Assembly: GCA_022452035.1 (NCBI GenBank)
Contig: JAKURV010000003.1
Location: 1-64,000 of the forward strand
Length of the DNA stretch: 64,000 nt
Origin: Acidimicrobiales bacterium
Lineage (GTDB): Bacteria; Actinomycetota; Acidimicrobiia; Acidimicrobiales; MedAcidi-G1
Direction: 5' to 3'
In this document: one piece after another, positions 16,323 to 23,975 of the stretch
Layout: each line of letters begins with the position of its first letter
Position numbering within the stretch: the stretch's first letter is position 1
Notes under the pieces: model-generated
What the model saw: the letters and a program-made list of their open reading frames with translations, nothing else
Told to the model about the DNA's origin: nothing
The model's database searches: none
Program-made: the position numbers and the translations under genes

Positions 16323-17141
16323 ATGGATCGGCAGAGGTGGTCGTGGGTCGTTCTCGGCATCGTTGTGGTTGCCGTGGCCGGCTGGTGGTTTGTCCTGCGG
16401 TCCGACGCCCCGCCAGCTCCGGACCTAGCCACTGCGGCCGAAACGGCCGCCGCTGCCCAGGCCACCACGACGGCTGCGCCTGCTACGACGGCTGCGCCTG
16501 CTACGACGGCTGCGCCTGCTACGACGGCTGCGCCTGCTACGACGGCTGTGCCCACCACGACGGCTGCGCCCACCACGACAGCTGCGCCCGGTCCGGCCGG
16601 CACCTGGACGGTCGACCCGACAATCGGATCATTCAACGACTTCACCTCGAACTATGTCGGCTACCGGGTCAACGAGGTACTGGGCAATGGCATCGGTGCG
16701 ACAACAGCGGTGGGTCGAACGCCGCTCGTGACCGGAACCGTCCAGCTCTCCGAAGACTCCCTGGTGGCTGCCGAAATTGTCGCCGACCTCCGGGGCCTGC
16801 GATCTGACAAGTCGTTCCGAGACGGCAAGGTCCAGACGGCGTTGAACACCGACGAACACCCGCGAGCCACGTTCACCCTGGACGGCCCCGTTGTCCTCGG
16901 AGACATTCACGGAGACGGTGCCTCGGCCGAGTTAACGGCAGCCGGCACGCTGACCGTAAATGGCCTGACTGCTGAGATGGAGGTGGCGGTTTCAGCCATC
17001 CGGGTGGGTGACGTGGTAACCGTGGTCGGCTCCTTCCCGATCGTGCTTATCGACCACGGAGTGGAGGCTCCCAGCGCGTCCATCGTGGTCTCGGTAGAGG
17101 ACCACGGCACGGTCGAGTTCCAGCTATTCCTGACTCGGTGA
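16323..17141 (+). CDS. Membrane-anchored YceI-family protein with a Thr/Ala/Pro repeat linker
   Basis: 272 residues: an N-terminal membrane anchor (about 8-26, VVLGIVVVAVAGWWFVL), an extracytoplasmic linker of AAPATT-type repeats (about 45-95), then a YceI lipocalin-like domain (about 97-272, starting GTWTVDPTIGSFNDF). YceI proteins bind isoprenoid or other long hydrophobic molecules in the envelope; the ligand here is unknown. TFTLDGPV and the final strand EDHGTVEFQLFL fit the fold. The ATG at 16323 has a leaderless promoter. The stop overlaps the start of the MFS gene (GTGA), so the two form an operon. Confidence 0.85.
   Translation: MDRQRWSWVVLGIVVVAVAGWWFVLRSDAPPAPDLATAAETAAAAQATTTAAPATTAAPATTAAPATTAAPATTAVPTTTAAPTTTAAPGPAGTWTVDPTIGSFNDFTSNYVGYRVNEVLGNGIGATTAVGRTPLVTGTVQLSEDSLVAAEIVADLRGLRSDKSFRDGKVQTALNTDEHPRATFTLDGPVVLGDIHGDGASAELTAAGTLTVNGLTAEMEVAVSAIRVGDVVTVVGSFPIVLIDHGVEAPSASIVVSVEDHGTVEFQLFLTR
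16470..16590 (+). repeat. 18-bp tandem repeat encoding AAPATT
   Basis: About four near-identical copies of an 18-bp unit (GCTGCGCCTGCTACGACG), then two diverged copies coding AVPTTT and AAPTTT. It forms the flexible wall- or membrane-spanning linker of the YceI protein. Copy number may vary between strains. Confidence 0.85.
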
Positions 17142-18397
17142 GCCGCGAGGTCGATTCGACCGACCCTGGGCGCTCCAGCCCCTTTGGCTCCCTCCGCCAC
17201 CCGGCTTTCGCTCGGTTTGCCGCCGCCCAGACGCTGTGCGGGATCGCCCAGTTTCTCGGAGGTCTGGCCACTCCGTTCCTGGTCAACGAGCTCACCGACT
17301 CCAACACGTGGGTTGGGGCGGCCTCCTTCGTGGCCCTCATCCCAGCCGTGGTGGGAACGCCCCTGTCGGGGACGCTGGCCGACCGGATGGACCGTCGCCG
17401 GCTTCTTCTCCTCGGCCTGTCCCTCCAGACGGTGACCATGGCCGCCGTCGTCATCCTGTACACCAGGGGCGACCTGACCCCTTGGCGAATCCTGGCGTTG
17501 AACTTCGTCGGAGGCACGGCGGGGTCCTTCCAGTGGGCGCCTATCCAGTCCATGGCCGCCGTGCTTGTTCCCCGCGAATCCCTGATAGCCGCGGTCCGGC
17601 TGGTGTCGATCACTTTCACCGTCGGCCGGTCCGTGGGTCCGGCCATCGCCGCTGTGACCCTCGCCTTTCACGGTCCGGGTCTCGCCTTCGCTGTGTCCCT
17701 AGGCCTCTACGTGGCAAGCCTGGCCATCCTCACCACGGTGCGGACGTCATGGGTGCCTTCCCGCAGCACCGGCTCCATCGGAGACCAGTTCCGCGAGGGC
17801 CTGGCCTACGTTCGAACCCGGCCGGAGATGCGTCTCGCCTTTCGCCTGGCATTCACCGTGGCGGGGCTCGGTGCCGTGTTCGCTTTCTCACTAGCCGCTG
17901 GCGTCGCCGACGACCTGTTCGGGAGGGGTGGCGGTGGGCTGGGGGTCCTTTCCACCAGCCTCGGTGTGGGATCCCTCCTGGCCAGCGCCTTCATCAGCGG
18001 CCGGGGCGGGCGAATGCCGCGGGCTGTCCTGGAACGGCAAGCCATCCTGCTCTACGGGACCGGTCTACTTATCGTGGCCTCGTCGTCGTGGCTAGGCCTG
18101 GGGATGCTCGGCTACCTCCTCACGGGAGCCGCCCACATGCTGCACGGCACCACCCTCAGCACAGCCCTGCAGATGCGGGTCGACGAGGAGTTCCGGGGAC
18201 GGGTGATGTCGGTGTTCCTTGTGGCCATCCTCAGTGGGATCCCGATCGGTGGTCTGGCCTTCGGGATCCTCGGCGACCTGGTCGGCCTACGGTGGGTGGT
18301 CCTGTCGGCTGGCCTGGTGCTATGTCTGGACGGCCTTGTCACCGGGAGGCGCGGGGTCCTCACCCTCCTGGACGAGGAGGGCGAGACGGACGGCTGA
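17138..18397 (+). CDS. MFS transporter (EntS/MFS_3-like exporter)
   Basis: 419-residue major-facilitator protein with about twelve membrane segments. The early FAAAQTLCGIAQFLGGLATPFLV and the loop-2/3 motif GTLADRMDRRRLLL are typical, and the overall pattern is closest to the enterobactin-exporter-like MFS_3 group. It probably expels a small lipophilic or siderophore-like molecule. The GTG at 17138 overlaps the YceI stop codon, so it is translated with the YceI gene. A shared role in handling a hydrophobic envelope compound is possible but not shown. Confidence 0.88.
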   Translation: MSREVDSTDPGRSSPFGSLRHPAFARFAAAQTLCGIAQFLGGLATPFLVNELTDSNTWVGAASFVALIPAVVGTPLSGTLADRMDRRRLLLLGLSLQTVTMAAVVILYTRGDLTPWRILALNFVGGTAGSFQWAPIQSMAAVLVPRESLIAAVRLVSITFTVGRSVGPAIAAVTLAFHGPGLAFAVSLGLYVASLAILTTVRTSWVPSRSTGSIGDQFREGLAYVRTRPEMRLAFRLAFTVAGLGAVFAFSLAAGVADDLFGRGGGGLGVLSTSLGVGSLLASAFISGRGGRMPRAVLERQAILLYGTGLLIVASSSWLGLGMLGYLLTGAAHMLHGTTLSTALQMRVDEEFRGRVMSVFLVAILSGIPIGGLAFGILGDLVGLRWVVLSAGLVLCLDGLVTGRRGVLTLLDEEGETDG

Positions 18398-18404
18398 GCG
18401 TTTG

Positions 18405-18422
18405 CCGAATCGCTTAATTCGG
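18405..18422. promoter_or_regulatory. CCGAAT-N6-ATTCGG hairpin between the MFS gene and the CBS operon
   Basis: A perfect 6-bp inverted repeat with loop CGCTTA, unusually AT-rich for this region, lying after the MFS stop and 33 bases before the next start. It could be a weak terminator or an operator for the downstream pair. Confidence 0.35.
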
Positions 18423-18454
18423 GGGACAATCGAGACACGCAACGGAGGTCCGCC

Positions 18455-18700
18455 ATGTCCGACAACCAGTCCGAGCAACTCCTCGGTGTGGTCGACGCAC
18501 TGGACGCCCTGTCTCGGGCCTGCTCGCCGGCTGAGGCCGCCGAACACCTGGACCCGGTCGTTCTGCAGGCCTTCTGGCGCGAATGGCCCCACACCAGCGT
18601 CTGGGCCGGGAACCTCTGGAGGACCCTCAACCTGGACCTTGAGGAGCCGGCCAGCGAGCGACTAGATCGAGAGGTCGACGAGGTCGGGGGCAGCGGCTGA
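18455..18700 (+). CDS. Small protein of unknown function, 81 residues
   Basis: I do not recognise this family. It is acidic, mostly helical in appearance (SEQLLGVVDALDALSRACSP, LDPVVLQAFWREW), with three Trp and no signal peptide or membrane segment, so it is probably a soluble cytoplasmic protein. The ATG at 18455 follows GGAGG with seven bases between. Its stop shares one base with the start of the CBS-domain gene, which shows tight cotranslation. It may be a partner of that CBS protein. Confidence 0.75.
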   Translation: MSDNQSEQLLGVVDALDALSRACSPAEAAEHLDPVVLQAFWREWPHTSVWAGNLWRTLNLDLEEPASERLDREVDEVGGSG

Positions 18701-19077
18701 TGGCCACAATCGCCGACGTCATGACCAAGGACGTGGTGACCCTTTCGTCGGACTCGACGGTCAGCGATGCCGCCCAGGTGATGGTGCGGGGCGGTTTCGG
18801 GTCAGTGGTCGTGGTTCACGGCCGCATGCTGCTGGGCATCCTCACCGAACGCGATGTGCTTCGGGCCGCGGCCTCCGAGGACGATCTGCGATCTGCATCG
18901 GTGGAACGCTGGATGACGCCGGATCCGGACACCAGCGAACCCGACCTGGATACCGAAGAGGCGGCCGGCCTGATGCTGAGTCGTGGCTACCGCCACCTGC
19001 CGGTGGTGGTCGACGGGGACCTGGTCGGCATGGTGAGCCTGCGCGACGTTCTTAGCGCGCGGATCGCCCGGCGCTGA
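18700..19077 (+). CDS. Tandem CBS-domain protein
   Basis: 125 residues made almost entirely of two CBS motifs (about 1-60 and 65-125). Patterns such as VMTKDVVTLSSDSTVSDAAQVMVRGGFGS, broken here by a short linker, and GILTERDVL, WMTPDP, HLPVVVDGDLVGMVSLRDVL are typical. Such pairs form a Bateman module that binds AMP, ATP or a similar ligand and acts as an energy or signal sensor. There is no attached catalytic domain. The ATG overlaps the stop of the unknown 81-residue gene by one base. Confidence 0.88.
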   Translation: MATIADVMTKDVVTLSSDSTVSDAAQVMVRGGFGSVVVVHGRMLLGILTERDVLRAAASEDDLRSASVERWMTPDPDTSEPDLDTEEAAGLMLSRGYRHLPVVVDGDLVGMVSLRDVLSARIARR

Positions 19078-19113
19078 TTCAGTAACGGTCCCGACCGGCG
19101 TCAGCCGCTCCAC

Positions 19114-19782
19114 ATGTCCTCCGATCGGCAGGAGCGCGCCCGTCGGACTAGCGCAGCGTGGACCGCCGGGCTCGTCTACGGGACGGTCCGGACGCTGGTG
19201 CGATTCGTGCTCTGGCCCTACCTGCGGACCCGGACCACTGGCCGGGAGAACATCTCACCCGAAGGACCAGTGATCCTGGCGCCCGTCCACAGGTCCAACC
19301 TGGACTCGATCATGCTCTCGCCCCTTTCCCGTCGTCGGATACGGGCGTTGGCCAAGGAGAGCCTGTTCACAGTCCCACCACTGGCTTGGGTGCTGGCTTC
19401 GTTGGGGGCCTTTCCGGTCCGGCGCGAGACCGCCGATCGGGAGTCCCTGCGAATCGCTCAGGAACTGCTGGTCGACCAGAACGTGCTGCTGGTCTTCCCG
19501 GAGGGCACCCGGCACGAGGGTCAACAGGTGGCCGAACTCTTCGACGGGACGGCCTGGCTGGCCGCCAGGACCGGTTCGCAGGTGGTGCCAGTGGGCATCT
19601 CGGGTACCGGCGAGGCCATGCCGACCGGAGCCCGTTTCCCCCGGCGCACCCGGGTCCGCATGGTGGTCGGTCCTCCGATCCAGCCACCGGACCCGAAGGC
19701 GGCCCGGAGTGCGCTGAGGAATTGGACCGACGGCTTAGTAGTCGCCCTCCAGGCCGTGCAGGACGAGGCCTGCTCGGCCTGA
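19114..19782 (+). CDS. plsC: 1-acylglycerol-3-phosphate acyltransferase family protein (PlsC-like)
   Basis: 222-residue membrane-associated acyltransferase of the PlsC family. It would transfer an acyl chain to lysophosphatidic acid to give phosphatidic acid. The catalytic HRSNLD (the H-x4-D box) follows LAPV near residue 58, and the substrate-binding FPEGTRHEG is near residue 128. A hydrophobic stretch near the N-terminus could sit in the membrane. The ATG at 19114 lacks an obvious ribosome site, and a downstream start is possible. It stands alone between the CBS operon and an EamA transporter. Confidence 0.85.
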   Translation: MSSDRQERARRTSAAWTAGLVYGTVRTLVRFVLWPYLRTRTTGRENISPEGPVILAPVHRSNLDSIMLSPLSRRRIRALAKESLFTVPPLAWVLASLGAFPVRRETADRESLRIAQELLVDQNVLLVFPEGTRHEGQQVAELFDGTAWLAARTGSQVVPVGISGTGEAMPTGARFPRRTRVRMVVGPPIQPPDPKAARSALRNWTDGLVVALQAVQDEACSA

Positions 19783-19811
19783 TCCCTGTGGCGGACGGCC
19801 TCCGATAGCCG

Positions 19812-19826
19812 GGGGTCAGGGACCCC
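19812..19826. promoter_or_regulatory. Perfect inverted repeat GGGGTC-AGG-GACCCC before the EamA gene
   Basis: Six-base arms with a three-base loop, 17 bases upstream of the start at 19843. It could terminate plsC transcription, act as an operator, or hinder translation. Confidence 0.35.
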
Positions 19827-19842
19827 GTGAAAGGGTCCGCCG

Positions 19843-20724
19843 ATGGAACGCCAGGCGGTCATCGGTCGGGTGGCGGCTGTCGGGGCTGTCTTCCTCATGT
19901 CGTTCGGTCCGAGCATCGTCAAGCTGGCCGACGTGGCCGAGATCACCTTCATTTTCTGGAGGCTCCTGGTAGCCGTGGTGTTCTACTCCCTGCTCCTCGT
20001 GGTGACCGGACGACGGCTGCTCTGGGAGGACCTCCGACGGTGCATTCCCGGGGGCGTCCTGTTCGGGGTGAACCTTGTTTTCTTCATCCTCACCATGCGC
20101 CGGACCAGCGCGGCGAACGCCGTGGTGATCGCGTCTCTCCAACCGGTGGTGCTCATCGGGATTGCCGGCCCGCTGTTCGGCGAGCGCCCCCGCCCGTCGA
20201 TCTACCTGTGGTCGGCAATGGCCATGGGCGGGGTAGTGGTGGCCATGACGGGAGCCGACGCGACCGGAGTAGCCACGCGCACCGGCGACCTACTGGCCGT
20301 AGGCACGATGCTCCTCTTCGCCGCCTATTACGTGGTGTCCAAGCGGAGTCGGGTCAACCTGGACTCAGCCACGTACCAGGTGGGCCTCACGGTGGTCGCC
20401 ACCCTGACCGTGCTGCCCTTTGCTCCGGTCATGGGCCAGAGCCTGGCTCCGCCGCCGGTCGACCAGTGGACTTGGATCGCTCTCATGGCCGTTATACCGG
20501 GGACCGGGCACCTGCTCACCAACTACGCCCTGGGCCATGTACCGATCATCTTGATGAGCCTGGTCGGCCTCCTGTTCACCGCCGTGGCGCCCCTGTACGC
20601 CTGGTGGCTGGTCGGGGAGACAATCGGAGGCGTACAGGCCCTCGGCATGGCCCTGGTTATTGCCGCCCTAGCCGTGGTGGTGACCCGTCCTGTGGAGAAG
20701 CCCCCCGCTCTCACCGTCGGCTGA
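19843..20724 (+). CDS. EamA-family (DMT) transporter
   Basis: 293 residues with about ten membrane segments forming two EamA repeats (about 5-135 and 150-285). Markers are the early LMSFGPSIVKLA, IIFWRLLVA-like segment, RRTSAANAVVIASLQPVV at the end of repeat one and HVPIILMSLVGLLFTAVAPLYA in repeat two. Family members export amino acids, nucleosides or other metabolites; the cargo is unknown. The ATG at 19843 is the first good start. It converges on the glutamine amidotransferase gene with a four-base gap. Confidence 0.88.
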   Translation: MERQAVIGRVAAVGAVFLMSFGPSIVKLADVAEITFIFWRLLVAVVFYSLLLVVTGRRLLWEDLRRCIPGGVLFGVNLVFFILTMRRTSAANAVVIASLQPVVLIGIAGPLFGERPRPSIYLWSAMAMGGVVVAMTGADATGVATRTGDLLAVGTMLLFAAYYVVSKRSRVNLDSATYQVGLTVVATLTVLPFAPVMGQSLAPPPVDQWTWIALMAVIPGTGHLLTNYALGHVPIILMSLVGLLFTAVAPLYAWWLVGETIGGVQALGMALVIAALAVVVTRPVEKPPALTVG

Positions 20725-20732
20725 CCGGTCAG
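20721..20732. other. 12-bp palindrome CTGACCGGTCAG joining two convergent stop codons
   Basis: The TGA of the EamA gene and the TGA of the opposite gene are separated by CCGG, giving a perfect palindrome. It is short for a terminator. Confidence 0.4.
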
Positions 20733-21442
20733 GTTCCGTACTCGCCCCGGAGGAAGCGGAGCATCCACGATGCCACTTCCACCCGGTGGAGTGGGGCGTC
20801 CAGCGTGGCCAGGGCGTCGTCCAGCACCCCGGGTGGGCTCGAACTCGTGTAGCGGCCCCGGTAGAGGATGTCGGCGTAGTGGGCATCGAACTCCGGGTGG
20901 GCCTGGACGCCCAGCAGGTGGTCGCCGACGGCCAGCACGGCCGCCGGGCAGTGGTCTGAGGAGGCGATCAGCCGGGCCTCACCGGGAAGGTCCAGGACCT
21001 GGTCGCGGTGGCAGTAAAAGACCCCCACCGGGTCGGGGCCCGACTCCATCCAGCCCTCGCGGGCGTCCAGGTTGATCGGCCGGTTGCCCAGACCCCACGT
21101 TTCCACCCGCTCGACGCGACCACCGAGGGCCTGGGCGATTGCCTGGTGGCCGAAGCACACCCCGACAGTGGGGGCCCGGGCGGCGTCCAGATCGCGAACC
21201 AAGTCCAGGAGGTCGTGGATCCAGGGCTCGTCCTCGTACACCCCGCGGACCGATCCGGTGATCAGCCACGCGTCCTGCTCGTCGGCCGATCTGGGAAGGG
21301 TGCCGTCCACCACCGGGTAGTCCACGAAGGACACGTCGGGTCGCACCGCTCCGAACAGGTCGGTGAACAGGCGGTGGTAGCCCTCGTAGCGGGGGCGGAG
21401 ATCCTCAAAGATCTCGTCGCAGCGTAGGAGGCCGATCTGCAT
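20729..21442 (-). CDS. Class I glutamine amidotransferase-like protein
   Basis: 237-residue single-domain GATase resembling GMP-synthase-type amidotransferases. The nucleophile elbow VCFGHQAIAQALGG holds the catalytic Cys and GVQAHPEF holds the His of the triad. Free-standing members remove or transfer the glutamine amide nitrogen, or hydrolyse gamma-glutamyl compounds; the partner or substrate is unknown. The ATG at 21442 lies seven bases after a TACGTT box, favouring it over the GTG one codon upstream. The gene is divergent from the RarD-like gene across a CGAAACGT direct repeat. Confidence 0.85.
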   Translation of the reverse strand: MQIGLLRCDEIFEDLRPRYEGYHRLFTDLFGAVRPDVSFVDYPVVDGTLPRSADEQDAWLITGSVRGVYEDEPWIHDLLDLVRDLDAARAPTVGVCFGHQAIAQALGGRVERVETWGLGNRPINLDAREGWMESGPDPVGVFYCHRDQVLDLPGEARLIASSDHCPAAVLAVGDHLLGVQAHPEFDAHYADILYRGRYTSSSPPGVLDDALATLDAPLHRVEVASWMLRFLRGEYGT

Positions 21443-21446
21443 CACC

Positions 21447-21464
21447 CGAAACGTATCGAAACGT
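21447..21464. promoter_or_regulatory. Direct repeat CGAAACGT-AT-CGAAACGT in a divergent promoter
   Basis: Two exact 8-base copies ten bases apart, one helical turn, overlapping the likely -10 box (TACGTT, minus strand, 21450-21455) of the amidotransferase gene. It may be a binding site for a regulator that reads tandem sites. Confidence 0.35.
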
Positions 21465-21501
21465 GGTGGAGGTGTTCGGTTCGGGCGGCGAGACTCCGGG
21501 G

Positions 21502-22380
21502 ATGCGGCGGGGCCTCCTCTACATCCTCTGTGCCCAGGTGATGTGGGGGGTTTCCCCGGCCTTCTGGCGTGGCGTGGCTGACGTTCCGGCGCTGGACGTC
21601 CTGGCCCACCGGGCCTTCTGGACGTTCACAGTCCTCCTGGTGGTGCATCTAGTTCGGCGGTCGTGGACCGCCGTCCGGGAGGCCGCCGGGATGCCGTCCG
21701 TCCTGGGCCTGGAGGTCCTGGCAGGAGTCCTGATCGGCTCCAACTGGTTGGCCTGGATCTGGGCGGTCAACAACGACATGGTGTTGGAGGGCAGCCTCGG
21801 GTACTTCATCACCCCGCTGGTGAGCGTCCTGTTGGGCGTTCTAGTGGTCGGGGAGCGGCTACGCCGGGCCCAGTGGTTGGCTGTGGCCCTCGGCGCGGCG
21901 AGCGTGGTGTGGCTTACTGTCGACATGGGACGTCTGCCATGGGTGTCGCTCTTCCTGGCTGGCACCTTCGGCATCTACGGGCTCATCAAGAAGAAGGTCG
22001 ACCGGCCACCGGTTGACATGCTGGCTATCGAGCTAACTGTGATGCTGCCCGTCACCCTGGGCTACCTCGCCTACCGGACGTCCAGCGGGCACGACGTCCT
22101 GTTCTCGGGGACGTCGAGCGAAGTGGTGGTCCTGGTGGCCAGCGGGGTGTTCACTGCCGCCCCGCTGCTGTTCTTTGCTGGCGGGGTCCGGCGGGCACCA
22201 CTGTCGGTAGTTGGGGTGCTCCAGTACCTCTCACCCTCCATCAACTTCCTGTTGGGCGTGGTGGCCTTCGGTGAGCCATTCGGTTCGGGACGCCTGGTCG
22301 GCTTTGCCCTTGTCTGGACCGGATTGGCCGTATTCACCGCCGACGGCCTCCGGTCGGTCAGGCCACCGCGTCGCCGTTGA
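21502..22380 (+). CDS. rarD: RarD-type EamA transporter
   Basis: 292-residue DMT transporter. The start MRRGLLYILCAQVMWGVSP, then ALDVLAHRAFWTF, GSNWLAWIWAVNND and LEGSLGYFITPLVSVLLG, matches the RarD subgroup, first named for chloramphenicol sensitivity; its cargo is not established. About ten membrane segments are visible. The ATG at 21502 fits the family start better than the GTG at 21463, which would add thirteen unrelated residues. Its 3' end faces the flavodoxin-like gene. Confidence 0.88.
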   Translation: MRRGLLYILCAQVMWGVSPAFWRGVADVPALDVLAHRAFWTFTVLLVVHLVRRSWTAVREAAGMPSVLGLEVLAGVLIGSNWLAWIWAVNNDMVLEGSLGYFITPLVSVLLGVLVVGERLRRAQWLAVALGAASVVWLTVDMGRLPWVSLFLAGTFGIYGLIKKKVDRPPVDMLAIELTVMLPVTLGYLAYRTSSGHDVLFSGTSSEVVVLVASGVFTAAPLLFFAGGVRRAPLSVVGVLQYLSPSINFLLGVVAFGEPFGSGRLVGFALVWTGLAVFTADGLRSVRPPRRR

Positions 22381-22457
22381 TCAGGGAGGTCAGCCGGCAG
22401 CGGTCCGGATCTTGTCGGGGCGGCCAGCCGTTTGTAGCCGTCACCTCGGCGGGTAGG

Positions 22458-22877
22458 TCAGCCGGCGGCAGCCAGCACCTCGGCGGCGAAGGTCGGAGCC
22501 TCGTCGGCCAGGCGCCACCGGCTTAGTGACCGGGCGGCCACTACGTCAGCCCCGTGACTGGCGAGCATGTCGGCCAGCATGTCGGCAGCGCGACCCGGGT
22601 TCACGGCATGGGTCATAAAGGCAGCCACCCGTTTGTCCCAGAGTTTGGGGATCTGGTTCACCTTGGCTGCGTCGCCCGGACGGTGGCCGAACAGGATCAG
22701 GCCGTCGACCCAGGTGCCCACGAACACCAGGTCGGCCTCAGCCAGTTCCTTGTAGTCGAGGTTGGTGACCGGGCGGACGGCCACGGTGGCGCCGGAGGCC
22801 TGCACGGCCCCGCCGATCAACTCTGCGGCCCGTCGAGTGTTTCCGGTACGACTCTGGTGGATCACGACCACGTTCAC
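22458..22877 (-). CDS. Flavodoxin-like protein
   Basis: 139 residues with a flavodoxin fold. The N-terminal VVVIHQSRTGNTRRAAE is the FMN phosphate-binding loop and VFVGTWVDG the second flavin loop. It may carry electrons or be a small quinone reductase-like protein in the cytoplasm. The GTG at 22877 places the first strand at the very start, as in the family. A longer frame to 23135 overlaps the opposite gene and is not supported. It is divergent from the zinc-ribbon gene with 45 bases between. Confidence 0.8.
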   Translation of the reverse strand: MNVVVIHQSRTGNTRRAAELIGGAVQASGATVAVRPVTNLDYKELAEADLVFVGTWVDGLILFGHRPGDAAKVNQIPKLWDKRVAAFMTHAVNPGRAADMLADMLASHGADVVAARSLSRWRLADEAPTFAAEVLAAAG

Positions 22878-22909
22878 GGCCACAGTGTGCCCCACCGAAG
22901 GGTCGGTTC

Positions 22910-22915
22910 TACACT
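22910..22915 (+). promoter_or_regulatory. -10 box TACACT of the zinc-ribbon gene (leaderless)
   Basis: TACACT is followed by seven bases and then the ATG at 22923, with no Shine-Dalgarno sequence. Confidence 0.5.
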
Positions 22916-22922
22916 CGCCATC

Positions 22923-23144
22923 ATGCCGACCTACGACTATCGCTGCGGGATGTGTGATGCCGTCTTCGAGGTGCGTCAGCCCATGGCCCTGTCGTCGGAG
23001 CCGGCAACCTGTCCGAGCGGCCACGAGGGTGCGCGACGCCTGTTGTCGGTATTCGCGGCGGTCGGCGGGACAGAGGCCGCCCGCCCGACAACACCCGCTC
23101 CAACCGGCGGTTGCGGCGCGGCCTGCGCCTGCCATCCCGGCTGA
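22923..23144 (+). CDS. FmdB-family zinc-ribbon protein
   Basis: 73 residues starting MPTYDYRCGMCDAVFEV, the FmdB/CxxC regulatory-type zinc ribbon. Zinc-binding pairs are CGMC and, later, the Cys of TCPSGH with its His. The tail is Ala/Pro/Gly-rich and ends CGAACACHPG, which has three more Cys and could bind metal. First described as a putative regulator of amide metabolism, the family's true role is unsettled. The ATG has a leaderless promoter. An SDR gene follows after 26 bases. Confidence 0.82.
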   Translation: MPTYDYRCGMCDAVFEVRQPMALSSEPATCPSGHEGARRLLSVFAAVGGTEAARPTTPAPTGGCGAACACHPG

Positions 23145-23170
23145 TGTCGGACCGAACCCGAGGAGAACCC

Positions 23171-23944
23171 ATGGCCAGACGCCTGGAGGGGAAGATCGCC
23201 TGCATCACCGGTGCGGGCTCGGGGCTGGGGCAGGCCATGGCTTTCCGGTTCGCCGAGGAGGGGGCCACAGTGGCTGCCCAGGATCTGAGGAGGGAGGCGG
23301 CCGACGAGACGGTGCGCCTGTTGGACGGCGCGGGCCACAGTGCCTTCGGCGGCGACGTGTCCGACGAGGACGACATGGGTCTGGTCTTCGGCGAGATCTA
23401 CGCCGCGTACGGGCACCTTGATATCCAGGTCAACAATGCCGGGGTGGACCGTCTTCCCGGTGACGGTTTCGACGAGATGATGGCCGGCGAGGGCTCCCAG
23501 ATCTCATTGATGGACCACGCGGCGTTTACGAAGATGCTGGCCATTCACGTCGGCGGCACCTTCCTATGTACCCGAGAGGCGGTGAAGCTGATGGGCGAGG
23601 GAGGCGCAGTCGTCAACCTTTCCAGTATCGCCGGCCTGGCCGGATGGGGGCCGATCCACTACGCGGCAGCCAAGGGCGCCGTCCTGGCCTTCACCCGGGC
23701 GGCGGCCCGCGAGTTGGGCGCCATGGGAATCCGCATCAACGCCATTGCCCCCGGGGTGATCGACACGCCGATGACGGCCAGGGTCGACGAGGCCCTGCTG
23801 GCCCCCATGGTCGGGATGACCCCACTACGGCGTAAGGGCACCGCCGAGGAGATCGCGGCCACTGCCCTCCACCTCGCATCCGACGAGAGCTCGTTCACCA
23901 CCGGACAGTGGATCTCGCCCAACGGGGGGCTCATCACCATCTGA
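23171..23944 (+). CDS. Short-chain dehydrogenase/reductase (SDR)
   Basis: 257-residue NAD(P)-dependent oxidoreductase with TGAGSGLGQ (cofactor loop), Asp of AAQDLRR (favours NAD), NNAG, Ser in NLSSIAG, the catalytic YAAAK and APGVIDTPM. An insert of about fifteen residues after NNAGVDRL (GDGFDEMMAGEGSQISL) lengthens the substrate side. The ATG at 23171 follows GAGGAGA by four bases; in-frame codons back to 23111 overlap the previous gene and are excluded. The substrate is unknown. Confidence 0.88.
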   Translation: MARRLEGKIACITGAGSGLGQAMAFRFAEEGATVAAQDLRREAADETVRLLDGAGHSAFGGDVSDEDDMGLVFGEIYAAYGHLDIQVNNAGVDRLPGDGFDEMMAGEGSQISLMDHAAFTKMLAIHVGGTFLCTREAVKLMGEGGAVVNLSSIAGLAGWGPIHYAAAKGAVLAFTRAAARELGAMGIRINAIAPGVIDTPMTARVDEALLAPMVGMTPLRRKGTAEEIAATALHLASDESSFTTGQWISPNGGLITI

Positions 23945-23947
23945 GGT

Positions 23948-23975
23948 CTGACCCGGTGGGCACCCGGTCGGTCAG
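23948..23975. terminator. CTGACC...GGTCAG hairpin between convergent genes
   Basis: Six-base arms (23948-23953 and 23970-23975) around a GC-rich loop that can also pair in part. It lies between the SDR stop and the stop of the minus-strand gene. There is no T-tract. Confidence 0.35.

Noticed and set aside
16470-16590. Short tandem repeats resembling a CRISPR array
   Set aside because: The units are contiguous without spacers and encode AAPATT within a clear coding frame.
16094-16807. Plus-strand frame with repeated CYDGCA units that looks like a Cys-rich repeat protein
   Set aside because: It is the 18-bp tandem repeat of the YceI gene read in another frame; start and end overlap two well-supported genes.
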